Of a stretch of 64,000 nt of DNA, positions 9,881-22,518 are shown piece after piece. Source of the DNA: Hyaloscypha bicolor E (lineage: Eukaryota; Ascomycota; Leotiomycetes; Helotiales; Hyaloscyphaceae); contig NW_020194655.1 of the NCBI RefSeq assembly GCF_002865645.1, positions 1-64,000 on the forward strand, read 5' to 3'. Positions within the stretch are counted from its first letter, which is position 1. Every line of letters begins with the position of its first letter. The translations under genes were made by a program, and so were the position numbers. Under the pieces are notes generated by a model, which worked only from the letters and a program-made list of their open reading frames with translations, was not told where the DNA came from and ran no database searches.

Positions 9881-12800
9881 AAGAAGCCTGTATGTTTTTA
9901 GAGATCGATATATACTAATACGTAATATAATAAGAAGCCGGTTTTATATCCGGAAATTAGGATATCTAATTTTAGAATATCCCTCTCTAGCTTCTATTAT
10001 TTCAGATTATGAGATCCAAATTTCTAGCTTAAAGAGAAGGCTTTAAAAACTTGGGATTAATTTTCTAATTAACTAGAGATAATTACTATATATAATATAA
10101 ACTAGAAAGATAGTATCCGAACTGAATTTGTATATAGAGAGAGAGGCTATAAATTAACTAGAAGCTAATAAACCGTAGTATACTTCTAAATAGGAAAGAA
10201 ATTAAAATAGCTACTATTTGCTCTTATAATAGAATAACCTGCCTAGCTAGTAATAAAATAACAAATATCTTCTTTCTAAATATTAGTCTTTATCTGAATT
10301 ATTTCGGAAATCTCTAAATAGCTTATAATACATTTATAATAAGACTATAAATATCTATTTCTACTTATTTAGTATAGCTCTTTTTACTACTCTTTTAATC
10401 TATATCTATATAGAAATATATAACTATTATATTATAATTCAAGTTAGTAATATATTTGTCTTTATAATATTTTTTTTTAAAATAGTTCTATATTTTTCCT
10501 TTTTAGGCCTTTTTTATATTCTATCTAATTATAGTAAAGAAATAGTAGCTTTCTGGAACTAATTAGATTATCTAGGAATTATTATTCTTATATAGGAATT
10601 AATAGTTTCTTTTATTTATTACAGATTCTATTATAATTCAAATCTATAGAAACTATACTAGGCTATAGTCTCTATTTTAGCTATAGCTTATATTATAGCA
10701 ATTTTGGTTCTAAGGTTTCAATATCTAAACTTTAGGCTATATTATATTTTAATATATATATTACTTGGCCTTTTAGCTATAGTATTTATTATATATAGGC
10801 TTATTATTTATAGCTAAAAGATCTAGAACTATAGGATAGGTCTGAATTATATACTAATAATAATAATACTTAATCTTCTAGAAACTATAATTTATACTAT
10901 AAGAATTCCAGAGAAATAATACTAATTATAATATAATATTTATAAATATAGTTATTAGATATTTCATTTTATAATTATCTTTACTAGTTTAGTATATATA
11001 TTTGAATTACTAAATACTTTTAGCTTTATTTATTTATAGGCTTAATCTTATATTTAAAAACTATTATATATAATTATATATAATTTCCTTAGGAAACTAG
11101 CCTCTAAATTAATATAGAAAGAAACGAAATTAAAAAGGGAAGAAATAATTAAGTAATTTAATATAGGTTCTTTAAATATTTTAAATCGAATTTCCTTATA
11201 TACTATATATATTATATAGTATTACTTATTAATTAAATAAAGTATTATATTTTATATTATATATATTTATAATTATATAAATAATTCTTAAATATTATTT
11301 ATATTATCTAGAGGCCTAACTAGAATTATAAGCTATATATTTTACCCTAATTCGAGTCTACTAGAATATACTATTAAATAATTCTAGTATCTTATATAAA
11401 TAGATCTAAGTAAGTATATAAATAGAAATAGAAAATAAAAATAGAAAATAAAAACCGGAAATAGAAATAAGATATAAAGAAAATTAGTTATTATATTCTA
11501 TTAATATCTCTAATTATTATTTATTAGATTTCTATTTACTAGTAATATTAAATTAGATAGAAACCTTTTTAAGTTTATTTTTATAATAATTACTTTCTAT
11601 TCTCTAATTATAAAAGCTTTTCCTAAACTAAAACTTTAATATAACCTTTACTTCTAATAAAATTATAAGTAGTATTTCTCAATTCTGCTTATTAATAGTT
11701 ACTATAGCTCTAGTAAGCTATAAGAACTAAGCTATTATACTAATTAGCTTAAAGCTTACTAGCTAAAAAAAAGCAATTATTATTTACTAGATCTATAATT
11801 AGTAATTCTTTTAGCCTTTCTATTTCCAGAAACTTAGAGTTATCTAATAAGGCTATAGTTTTCTAGAAATAATTAATAATAAAATATTCTAGAGATTTTA
11901 TAGTTAATATTTGCCCTTTAGGGTATACTATTATAAGAGCTTCCTTTTTTATCTAAAGCTAATCTAAATAGTATAAATATTATTTTATAGTTTTATTACT
12001 AGTAAACCTATTAATAATATCTTAAATTTAATTAAAATATAAATATCTTAAATAGAATAAGAGCCTTATAATTAGTTTCAGTTCTAAAAATATAGATTAT
12101 AGATATAAAAAGTTACTAGAATATATTTTTTAGCTATTAAAAAGGCAAATTTCGCTTTTAAAATATTCTAAAAAGATTAGTAAATATTAAATCTCGAAAA
12201 ATAAATATATAAAATATATAATTAGCCTATTTTAAGATTAAATAATTAGAATATAAAGCTTATATATTAAAGATATTATTAATTATATTATAATTCTTAA
12301 AAGCCCTATTAGTAAGTTTTATAACTAAAATAAATAAAATAAGATTCTATAAGATAAAGATTACCTAAATATATTCTGTTTTTAATTTTATTTAGATCTC
12401 TAGTAGTCTATTCTAATTCTATCTAATTATTATAGCTATATCCTATTAAATAGTATTAGTTTATTATATTTATTTTATAAATAAAGGATATTTACCTAGT
12501 AATATAATTCCTTTTTAATAATTCTTTTAGTTAAAGTTTTAATATTTAAAGGTTTAATCTTTTTAGAACTATTATATAATATAGTCTAGAAAACAGATAT
12601 TTCCTATATATTAGAATAATTATTATATTCCTAAGATATTTTCCTTATAATAGTTACTAATATGGTTTTTATTAAATAAAAATAGATAAAGTCTTATAAA
12701 AATAAATAAAGATAAAAGGCAAAATATAAATAAAGTTATATAAATCTTACTAGAATTATATTATATTTTATATTAGAATAAGTTAGGTAATATTATAAAT

Positions 12801-15800
12801 CTAGTATTAGAATAAAACTTGTCTTAATAACCTATATTATATATTATTATAAACCTATATTTTCTTATTTTACTAATTATTTAATAAGAAAATTTAAATA
12901 CTAGAATTTATTTTTTAATTTACCTTATATATATTTTATATTATATAATTAAAAGAATTAGCTAGATATTTAATCTTTAGTATTATTTCTTTTCTTAATA
13001 TAATTTTATTATTATATTAATCTAATAATAATTATAAATATATTTATTCTTAATTTTAGTATAGCTAATTATATATTATATAGCTTAAATAAATATATTA
13101 CCTATTTTATATTAGGTCTTTATTCTATTTCTTTTTAGTATAATTCTATTATTAGATAATTAGTAGGATTCTTAATATAATTATAAGTAATATTTCCGGT
13201 ATTAAAAGTCTTCTAGATAAATTAAAGTTATAGTATTATTTATTATATAGTTAGGCTTTATAGTAACTTTATTTGGCCTAATCTATTTTTAAAGAACTAA
13301 GGAAATTTAGGTAATATAATAGTAATATAGAATAATTTTAATAGTAAAGCTATATTAATAATATTTAAGATAAACTAGTATATATCTCTAAGCTTAAGAT
13401 TAAAAAGGCCTTTTAATTCGCCTTTAAGTATAAGAGATATATATAATATAAGATAAGAGCTTATAAATAGGCTACTATTTCTGATATTATATAAATCCCT
13501 ATTATATATTAAAGCCTAATAAATATTACTTTATACTACTTTATATTTTTTTATAAAGCCTTTAAAATCTTTTCTTTCTTTTATTTTTTCTTATTATATT
13601 TTTTTATTTTTAAGACCTCTTATTTATTAGACTAAAATATTAATATTTAAATTCTCTAATATAAAAATATTTATTAAACTTATTAATAACCTTTCTAAAA
13701 AGGAATTATTTAAATTCCCTGCTTTTAAAATAATCTTTCTTTTTTTTTACTTCTCGAGCTTATTTACTATATATACTAATTATTAAATAGAACTAGATTA
13801 AAACTTTATAAGGAAATTTCTCTTTTTAAATTAGTAATTCCAGTTATAAATTCTATAAATTTCTATATATTTTATATACTATTTATATCTAAATAATTAA
13901 TTACTTTAGTAAATATCTCGGTTTTATAAAACTTACTATAACTATTACTAATTCCGAAAGAGAATCTTTACTAGATACTATTTTCTTATAAGAAGCTAGT
14001 ATTAGTATAATAGTACTTCTTTAACTAGATAATTTTTTCTAAGAAAGCCCTAATAAAAAGTATATATTCCTTACTATATAGCTTCGGATTCTTATAGATA
14101 GCTTATAATTTATTAAACTACTAGCTAGAATAATTAAAGATAGGATATTTAAAGAAATAGTAATAATAGAAATAAAATAAAAATTAGATCTAGAAATCCC
14201 GGAAGAGAAGTTAATTAATTTAATAAAGTTAATAATTCCGGGAAAAAAGATAAAACTAGGAAAAATAACTTTAAAAGTAACATTTCTAAATACCGAGAAA
14301 TATAATAAATATATTTAGATTATTTTATATAAGATAATAGTTCTGAGAATATAGCTAAAAAAAATAAATAGGGAAGTTAATAGGGCTAAAAAATAAAGAA
14401 AAAAAGGTAAGTAATTTTATTTAGTTCTATTTTACTTATCTAATATATAGTATACTAACTTTACTTAATAGATTACTTTAAAGCTAGTTAAGCTAGAAGA
14501 GCTATAGTATAAAAGAATATAAGATATTAAAGTATTAGTAGCTTTAGTACTATATAAAGAATTAAAAAAAACTAGAAAGTTATAAATATAATTAGATTTA
14601 ACCTAAAGTAAATATATCCTAATCTCGATTATTATTAATTACTTTAAAGATTTTCCTAAGAGAAAAAAATAAGATATCTTAATTATTATTAGTTTAATAG
14701 AAACTAAAATATATTATAAATATACTTATAGAATATAGCTAGGCTTTATAAAGTTTAATAATAATATTATTACTAGTATTATCTAGTAAATAAGCTACTT
14801 CTATATACTAGGATATAACTATAAATACTATATAGATATTACTAAAATTAAACTAAAAATAAGAAAAAAATAAGTTCTTATAAATAATTTAGTAATACCT
14901 GTTTTATATTACTTTCTTATATTAGAATCTGGATCTCTAAATAATAAAAAGTAGTAATAGAGAATAATTTTATTCTTATCTAAGTTATTTCCTATTATAT
15001 TTTAAGACCTGTTTTTTATAATACTTATTAGCTAAAAACAGAAAAGATAATTTGAGGCTAAATAAGGTTTAAAGAAATAAGGAAAACTAAACTAAAAGGT
15101 CCAGATTATTTCTATCTGTTTTCCGAAATAACTTTTAGTTCTAGAATACTAAAATAATATAATTAAAGGAACTTATTTTAGCTATTATAATTACTTATTA
15201 TTTAGATATATTACTAGTAATATATTTTCTATCTTATATTATAACTTATAAGTATTACTAGAATATTTACTAATAGTATATCTCTAGTATTACTAAATTA
15301 CTATAAGAATATAGCTATATAAGATTCCTCTATCTCTAAGAATAGAGAGCCCATTTAATATAGTAAATATAAAAGGCTTTATAAAGTAATTAGACTTTTA
15401 GTATCTTAATTTAATAATATAGATATAGCCTTAATAATATAGCTTTCTAAATATATATAAATCAGAAATAAAAGTTTAAAAGCTTTTCTAGTTTAAGTCT
15501 ATTTTATTTAAGCCTTACTAGATATAATAAAGACTAGTTCTATATTTGTATTTTTATTAGTATTAGTATAATATAACCCGACTTTTTTACTTACTAGCTA
15601 TAAAGGTATTAGAATATAATATTAGGCTATAATTACTATTTTATTATTTTAATTTACTTTGAAATAAGGCTATAGCTAATATATATAAGACTATATAATA
15701 GAGTTTAAAAGTAATTATAAATATACTAATACTAATATAATTAATATATAAGCCTAAAGAAATTAGCTTAAATAAAATATCTAATCTATAATTAAACTTT

Positions 15801-16460
15801 ATAATCTAAGAATTTAAAGTTATATAAGATATATTAAATCTATAGTACTTTATTTATACTAGGGTTTGCGAATTCTAAAGACATTTATAATAGAGCTAAA
15901 TATAGTTCTACTAATACTAGATATCTAAAGTAAGAGGCCTAATAATTCTCTCTTTTACTATTATTATTCTAATATATTTCTAATATCTTATTCTAGTATC
16001 TTTTTATAAGTATATATATCTTTTTTAGTTTATTATATAAAAGATTATTTTAATAAAATAAAGCGTTTTTCTTTAAAATAACTATATATATTACTAAAAA
16101 TAAATCTAAAAAAAGAATTTACTTTCCTATATAACCTTAGCTTAAATATAATACTTTTTAGTAAAGACCTTAAGAAATATTATAAGAGATCTAGAAATTA
16201 TAATTTCTTTATTATTATTACTAGATTAGATAGAAATAAACTTTATTATCGGGATATTATTCTAGAAAAAGATCTAAATAGATTCAAGAATTAGATTAGG
16301 TATAGAGATCTAACTAGATTAACTACTAAATAGAAGAAAATTTATATTAGTTATAATAAATAGAAAATATACCTTATTAGAAAGAATTAAGAAATAGACT
16401 ACTTTAGAATAATAGATGAAATATTTATTAATAAAAGAGGAAAGACTTATATTTATACCT
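9881..16460. other. AT-rich RIP-decayed block, unrecognised elements
   Basis: About 6.6 kb of strongly AT-rich DNA holds no surviving open frame. A plus-strand frame at about 14190-14900, read through stops, is protein-like: it includes LEIPEEKLINLIKLIIPGKK, LVKLEELQYKRIQDIKVL and IISLIETK. I do not recognise the family. The rest gives nothing I can name on either strand. The composition fits RIP-inactivated transposable elements. Confidence 0.6.
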
Positions 16461-16770
16461 ATATTAGGGAGGCTAAATAAGTTAAGATTATTTATCTAGA
16501 AGATTAAATCAGACTAAATAATAACCTATTATCTTTCTATAAGCTAGAGAAACTAATAAGTATTTAGGTAAATATTCTGGAAAGCTATATATTTATAATA
16601 GAAAGGCTAAATATATTAAGGTTACTTATTCAGAAAATTAAATCAGATTAAATAATATCCTATTATTTTTTTATAAGTAAGAGAAGCTAACTAGTATTTA
16701 GGTAAGTATTCCGGAAAGCTTAATAGTAAGGCTAAGGGCTTTTCTATCTCTAATAGCCTTACTATCTTAG
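16460..16770. repeat. Tandem duplication (about 135 bp) with adjacent hairpin
   Basis: GGCTAAATA...TTAAG followed by TAAATCAGA(C/T)TAAATAATA and TATTTAGGTAA(A/G)TATTC occurs twice. The shared TAAATCAG word lies at about 16505 and 16640. Directly after the second copy an 11-bp inverted pair, TAGTAAGGCTA and TAGCCTTACTA (about 16728-16766), could form a hairpin. Confidence 0.55.
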
Positions 16771-18019
16771 AATAAGAAGTTTATAAAATACTTCTTAGTT
16801 TGCCTATAGCTAGTAAAGCTAATAATAGAAAGGTACTAGGTATTATAGTTATAACGGATCTAGTAAAAGACTATAATAACTTGGTAGTAATAGTTATATT
16901 AAAGGAGTTTTATTATCTTGGATTTATATATCTCGAAATATTTATTATAAATCTGAAGCTATCCTATAAATATACTATTTATAGACAAGTAGCCTTGAAC
17001 TTCTTTAGCCTTTAGGATATTCTAATTAGTATTAGTACTAAGGTAAATATAAAGAAATATAAAGAATATAAATACAAATTCGACTTTTTTTTAATATCTA
17101 ATATAGAAACTTTCTAGCCTAATAAAGACAACTTTTTTAAGAATAGGTTCGAGCTTCTTAATCTAGTATTTAACCGAGCTATTAAAGAAAATTAGCAAGT
17201 TATCCTTATTCTTATATCCTCTTTAACTAATATTACCGACTATATAAAAGCCTACCTCGAGACCTTCCAGAAGGCAGTTATAAGAATCTATATATAAGGC
17301 GGATATTCTATCTTTACTAAAGATATTTCTATTCTATAAAATAATACAACTAATAATATATTTGACTAGCCTACTACGGAAAAGTTTCACCTATAATTAG
17401 AGAATAAACCTTCTAATATATATACTAAAGTTACTATATATATAATAAATATCCTAGTAAATATCTTTAATAATCTAGGAAATATGAAATATAATATTAG
17501 TAAAGATCTCTAAAGCTACTATTAAAGATAAGGAGCCCAATTCTACTAGATAGTATATAAGCTTTGTCCTATTAATAATATAACCTAGGAATTTTTATAT
17601 AACCTAGTAGTTTCTATAAAAAGTATCTACCAGAAATGCAGCTCTCCGAGAAAGGTATATTACTTCCCGAAAACAGAATACTACTTCCTGATCCTAATAA
17701 GGACCTTGATTCTAATAAGAACTTTAATCCTGACAAGTATAAAATTATCCTGTACTTAATTAAGGGTCTTATATATAATATGTTTACTAGTCTTGTAACT
17801 GGCAGTAATAACCTTGTTACTATACTAGGTGTCCTTAATACCGAGAGTATAGCGAGCCAGACTTCGATTTATAAGATCATTGGAATACCGAAGCTCCAAG
17901 ACGTTCCTGCTAACCCTAATATTTATCCAGAACGAATGGCGTTTGTGATCTCGATAATTTTGAAGGGTGGGCTATATAATAGTATACAAAACGGTCCTGG
18001 GTCGCAGCTTAAGGAGTAG
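16771..18019 (+). pseudogene. Decayed coding remnant, unrecognised
   Basis: The AT-rich block ends here with less damaged sequence. Two plus-strand open frames remain: 16800-17015 (71 aa) and 17636-18019 (127 aa, with IPKLQDVPANPNIYPERM). Between them a frame interrupted by TAA/TAG stops reads NRAIKENQQVILILISSLTN and then IKAYLETFQKAVIRIY, which is protein-like. It is probably the 3-prime end of an element gene or of a captured gene. I cannot assign a family. Confidence 0.35.
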
Positions 18020-18590
18020 TTCCGCTACGGTTATAATTGTAAATTGTAATTACAAGGCTCGACGAGAGAGGGACTTGGTTGGTTGCAGATGAAGTTTGGT
18101 TTCTTATATTCCATTTTAAGTTTTTTTTGGTTCGAGTCAAAAATAGAAATAACCTATAACTCTTCTACGCTTTTATTTACTAACCCAATCCTGTATAGAA
18201 GCCACCTATGCGCCTCTATTTCTTCGAATGGCTACATTGACCGATGTGAAAAGTGATGAAAAATAGCGACATGCAATAAAACATTCAAAAAAAGCTTGCA
18301 GAAGTCACATTCTCTTTCCAAAATATGTGCAATAAAACCTTTGTGGAAATTCAGAGGGAATAATTCGTGAGGGGAAGGTATAGGGTCCTCGTGCTTGATA
18401 GCCCACTGGACGTTCGTCCACATAATATTGTCGCCCAATGAGAATGAATGCTTAAATAAAATGCATCGTAAAACCTGTACATATATTAGTCCACCTGTAT
18501 AAGTTAATTGAACAGACTGCGGTCTCCGAAATGGCAACAAAAGCCCTTTGTCAGCTTTATTATATCAGGTAACTTAAGGATGTTTCGTAC
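18020..18590. other. Intergenic, no supported gene
   Basis: Composition returns to normal at about 18020. Minus-strand frames at 18232-18540 and 18504-18689 overlap and lack any motif I recognise. I call no gene. Confidence 0.4.
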
Positions 18591-18932
18591 TTGGAGTTTT
18601 TCAAAAAGCTCAAGGAGAGAGCAGACATTGTAGTAGCTGCTCAAGAGCTGTATCCGTTTCGGATAGTAGATGGCTCTCATGGCCTCCATAACGTGACACG
18701 CGTATGCACCGCAGATAATAACAAAAATCTGGAAATCGCAGAGTGGAAGTGCTACGGAAGCGTTTGTTCTAATAACGATAAGTCATTCCTTGTATCAAAG
18801 TACTTTCCGGCAATGGAGCAAGGAAAGCTAGTATTCTTTGATATTGCCGTGAGTGAATGGGGGGTTCAACTGGACGTCCTAGACGTTATCGAGGAGGTTG
18901 TTAGTGGCATTGACTGGCCTCTCATGTCTTAA
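18591..18932 (+). pseudogene. Possible hypothetical gene fragment
   Basis: A plus-strand open frame of 113 codons begins without an ATG and ends with TAA at 18930-18932. An in-frame TAA lies 21 bp upstream, so a 5-prime exon or truncation must be assumed. The product (for example KERADIVVAAQELYPFRIVD, then KLVFFDIAVSEWGVQLDVLD) has the residue balance of a real soluble protein. I do not recognise a family and see no membrane segment. Confidence 0.3.
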
Positions 18933-20025
18933 ACGGATAAATGATAAGATTGATATTCACAAGATCCTGCAGAACTACATGTCTTACGTTGCTATAGGCT
19001 GAAGGCAGTATCACTTGGAGGAAAGGCTCGAAGAAATGTCAACCCAATCCCTTCCCAAATTATTCCTCTTTACCTTGACGACAATTCTTAAGCCCAAGCC
19101 AATTCTAGATTTCGCATTCTTAGTAGCCACACGACTTGTCTACATCTGGCCTCGCCGCGAACATGCCGTTAAGATCGGCCGCATGTCCAGTTTAGGCCCT
19201 CACGGGCATCCTAAAAGGCGCCGTGGGCGATCCAAGTTCACGTCCATGAATTACCTGTTTTGGGAGCAGCCGATAGGGAAGTCCCACAGACAGACCTCAA
19301 AATAGGCGGCGTCTAATTTAGGCCTACTCCAGATCTAACTTAGATTATGCAGATCGTTATTTGCCAGCTGGGGAACCGCGCCTCTCGGCTCGAATGCGGG
19401 AGTCGTGGGACAGCGAGAGTTTCTGGTCGCATTGAGGAGTGGAGCTTGAGCTTGAGGGCTGCGATAACATGCAATATGACCTGATGCAACGAGGATAAAG
19501 CGCAGCGCCATCTTCAAAGGCGAGGAATTTGAGAGGTTTGATGGAGAAGGAGAGAACTCTCGCAGAGCTTCTTGAAGTCTATATGTTGCCTGCGACATGT
19601 GTGGAGTGCAAACTCGGAAGGCTGACGACTCGTCGCATTTCTTATCGTGATCCCTGTCGTGTTCGGCCAAAGGTGGTGGCCTCTGAAAACCGCTATGAAA
19701 TTTGCCTTGTTGAGGCCTGATGGGCCGTAGTCAAATAATGAGGCTGAGGCGCAGTTGAGATTTTCGTTCCTGACCACTCAGAAACCGACAGTGCTGCCTA
19801 GTAGCCGCAATAAACGACGTCACAACTTTGATTGAGGAAAAGGGCTCAAAAGAGGTTACTCTGATCCATTTATCCTATTCCTATCAACTTTAAATACCTT
19901 GAGTCAAACTCAAAACCTTCTTGATATCAATTACACATCCTACTCCTTTGAAGTATACGCTGCATGTAACATCGCTATCATGCCTACAGGAAACCTAGTA
20001 TAGCTATTTCGTAATTCCTCGATAA
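18933..20025. other. Intergenic, no supported gene
   Basis: Several small frames (19015-19305 plus; 19335-19777 minus) overlap one another with no motif or splice evidence. The last 150 bp before 20026 are CT- and CA-rich, as expected of the leader of the vWA gene. Confidence 0.4.
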
Positions 20026-20124
20026 GCAATACTGACTATAAACACCTCAGTAACAGGCCAAGAACCTCAAACTTCTCTCACAAACCCCTCCCACCCGGGC
20101 AAGAATGAGCCTCCTCCAGCATAT

Positions 20125-21112
20125 ATGCCTTCCCCAAATGCTGCCTCAAGTCCAACGTGCGGCGCTCTGCTATCTGAGTTGGCGGTTCCTTCTTCGTCAT
20201 TATACTCGCCCGCAACGCCCGCTGTGTCAATACTAGCCACCATCCACCCAAGTGGCGAAGATCCGTACGCCTTCCTCACGACCTTCGATACCACCCTCCT
20301 CATCGATAATTCAGGCTCCATGGCCGGCCGTGGCTGGCGTGAAGTCTCACAGGCATTAGCTATTATTGCACCTATCGTTTCCTCCTACGACAACAACGGT
20401 TTGGATCTCTACTTCATGAACTATAAGTCCACTAATGGTGGCTCCCTATATGAGGGTATCGTAGCTGGCGGGTATAGAGGCATCAAAAGAGCCGCTACTG
20501 TCACCGAAATCTTCGCGAGAGTCCGACTACAAGGCGGGACTCCTACCGGTACCAGAGTCCACAATATCTTGAAGCCGTATTTGGCAAAGTTGGAGACTGA
20601 GATTGCTGTTGGCAAGGAGATGAAGCCCGTCAATCTCATTGTATTGACGGATGGTGTTCCTTCGGACGATGTTGAATCGGTATTACTTTCAGCTGCGAAA
20701 AAGCTCGATAAGTTTGATGTACCGCTATACCAAGTTGGTGTGCAGTTCTTCCAAGTTGGCAACGAAGAAGGTGCTAAGGAGGCACTCGAGGAGCTTGACG
20801 ATGGATTGAGCAAGCTTGTCGAAGGTGGAGTTAGAGATATCGTCGATACCGTTACTTGGACAGGCGGAAGTAGCCAGAGCGAAGGTGGCGTTGGTTTGAC
20901 GGGTGATGGAATCCTGAAAGCAGTAAGTAGATTTTCCGGAGCTATTCTCTACCTGACGTGGAATGTTTCGAGAGCGACGACTCCGAGACTTCTCCAAACG
21001 TACTTTTTGAATAAATGCTGATTTAGAACTTCTATAGGTACTCGGCGCTGTAGTCAAGAGACTTGACCGCAGACGGACCAGCGGCGAGGTTAGAAGAACC
21101 GCTCGCTCTTAA
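20125..21112 (+). CDS. von Willebrand factor A domain protein
   Basis: The main exon runs from 20125 (or from an upstream exon) to 20922. A 115-bp intron (GTAAGT donor at 20923, TCTATAG acceptor ending at 21037) leads to a last exon 21038-21112, which ends in an Arg-rich tail (VVKRLDRRRTSGEVRR). Without splicing the frame would run to 21021. The vWA fold is shown by the MIDAS motif LLIDNSGSMA (residues 59-68), the GGTPTGTRV loop and VLTDGVPSDD. Such fungal proteins bind partners through a metal ion; the partner is unknown. The frame stays open upstream to 20026 and encodes NEPPPAYMP, which contains a PPxY (PPAY) motif that WW domains bind. A 5-prime exon using a start near 19980 is therefore likely, but I could not find an in-phase donor. 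Confidence 0.75.
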
Positions 21113-21208
21113 TTCTCAATGTTTGTGGTTTCCTAATGCTGTTTTCCAATCCTTTGTACCATGTCCAAATCTCTCCAGCCAGATGAGCCAGACCCGGAAT
21201 GCGGGCGC

Positions 21209-21260
21209 AGCCTTCCCGATCGAGGGAGCAGTGATAGCGTCGCTCGTTGCTTGGGAGCTC
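21209..21260. repeat. 52-bp segment shared with 27281-27332
   Basis: The segment AGCCTTCCCGATCGAGGGAG through TTGGGAGCTC occurs in the same orientation at 27281-27332 with 50 of 52 identical positions. It ends at GAGCTC, exactly where the dolichol-kinase-like reading begins. On the minus strand it encodes a SDAITAPSIGKA-type segment that is N-terminal in the pseudogene at 26189-27370. Confidence 0.8.
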
Positions 21261-21820
21261 TCGACTTATTCCGGGCATCCCAACTGCCACCATTATCCAA
21301 GTCCTTGGCATACTTCCTGACTCCTTACGTAGACGGAAGAGATCTCAAAGGACCTGTAGTAATATCACATATTTTCCTTCTCATCGGCTGCGCCATCCCC
21401 CTCTGGCTCTCCCTCGGCTACCTCCCTCGAACCGGCAGCGGTTATCTCTCCGGTTGGGAGGTCCCACGCAGAGAAGCCAGCATGGTCAGCGGCGTTATCT
21501 GTGTAGGTATGGGGGATGTAGCAGCATCATTAATAGGACGGCGATACGGCCGGCACAAATGGATTTGGGGCGGTGGTAAAAGTATTGAAGGCAGCGCAGC
21601 GTTTGCTACTGCTGTGGGACTGGCGTTGATACTGGCAAAAGCATGGCTTAGAATTGGGGGTTGGCCGGCTAATAATGAGGATCCTTGGATTTTGACATTT
21701 GGGAAAGCCGGCGTTGCGGCGGGGGTGGCAAGCTTGACTGAAGCTGTGCTGACGGGTGGGAATGACAATGTTGTCGTTCCTGTGGTGCTGTGGCCTTGTG
21801 TTAAAGGACTAGGAATTTAG
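21255..21820 (+). pseudogene. SEC59: Dolichol kinase, orphan C-terminal fragment
   Basis: An open frame ending at 21820 encodes about 190 aa of the C-terminal part of dolichol kinase. This ER membrane enzyme uses CTP to phosphorylate dolichol for N-glycosylation and GPI anchors. Recognisable parts are LDLFRASQLPPLS, PYVDGRDLKGPVVISHIF, the loop SGVICVGMGDVAASLIGRRY, GGGKSIEGSAAF and TGGNDNVVVPVVLW, with hydrophobic segments between them. The N-terminal half or more of the usual multi-span protein is missing: the vWA gene ends only about 140 bp upstream, and the kinase reading starts at the end of the 52-bp shared segment. The gene is normally essential, so a full copy should exist elsewhere and this is likely a translocated piece. 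The frame itself has no internal stop, so the fragment is young or under some constraint. Confidence 0.75.
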
Positions 21821-22518
21821 ATCTGGATCTGGAGAAGTGGCACCTCGATGCATAGGATACTTGTCAAGACAGAAACAAATATCACACATTTTCGAGTGCA
21901 TCGGAGATCATTTAAGCAAATGCAGACCCTTCCCCTTTTGCAGTTCTCAGCCAGATCCCTTGAAACGTTCTGGCCATAATCAACACCCAGCAATCCAGAT
22001 GACAAGCCAACAAAGCCCCTTTCCCCTTTCATTGTCAGCCTCGAGGATCGATAATAAAAGGGACAGTAGCTCGGCGGCACTCCGGCTGCCATTCACCGAC
22101 AATTGCCGTGAACTAGCAAGGAAATCACCACAGCCCTCTAGAATGCAAATTCTCCTTTCAATTGACACGAACGTTGCGGTAAGTCCTCGTTGCCAAGCAT
22201 GTGATCGCCTCCAGGACCTCTGGAGCAGCTACTGTATAAATGGATACAGCAAAGATCAAGCGAAACAACCAGGGGATAAGAGGAAAACGAAAGAATGAAG
22301 TAATAAACAGGAGAAAGGAACCTTGATCAAGAAAGCACATGAACTAGGGGAATTCGATGGCATGGATGTGGCTCCGATCATTTGCAAGCATGGTCGGTAC
22401 ACTACATACGGCACGCCGTATTCCCCGTCAGCAGCTGCTTCTGTTGCAGCGGACTCAGTGTCGAATTCTTCGGCAGACGCTCCCATAGAGAGCTGAAAGC
22501 CTAGCAAGCATTCCTCGT
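21821..22518. other. Intergenic, no supported gene
   Basis: A plus frame (21837-22298) lacks an ATG near its start and any motif. The minus frame 22256-22615 overlaps it. The C-terminal exons of the minus-strand hypothetical gene that begins at 23119 may extend into this stretch. Confidence 0.35.

Noticed and set aside
18125..18145. GGTTCGAGTC resembling a tRNA B box
   Set aside because: No A box or cloverleaf can be formed upstream at the right distance.
21837..22298. 153-codon plus-strand frame after the dolichol kinase fragment
   Set aside because: No ATG at its beginning, low-complexity polar composition and no recognisable domain.
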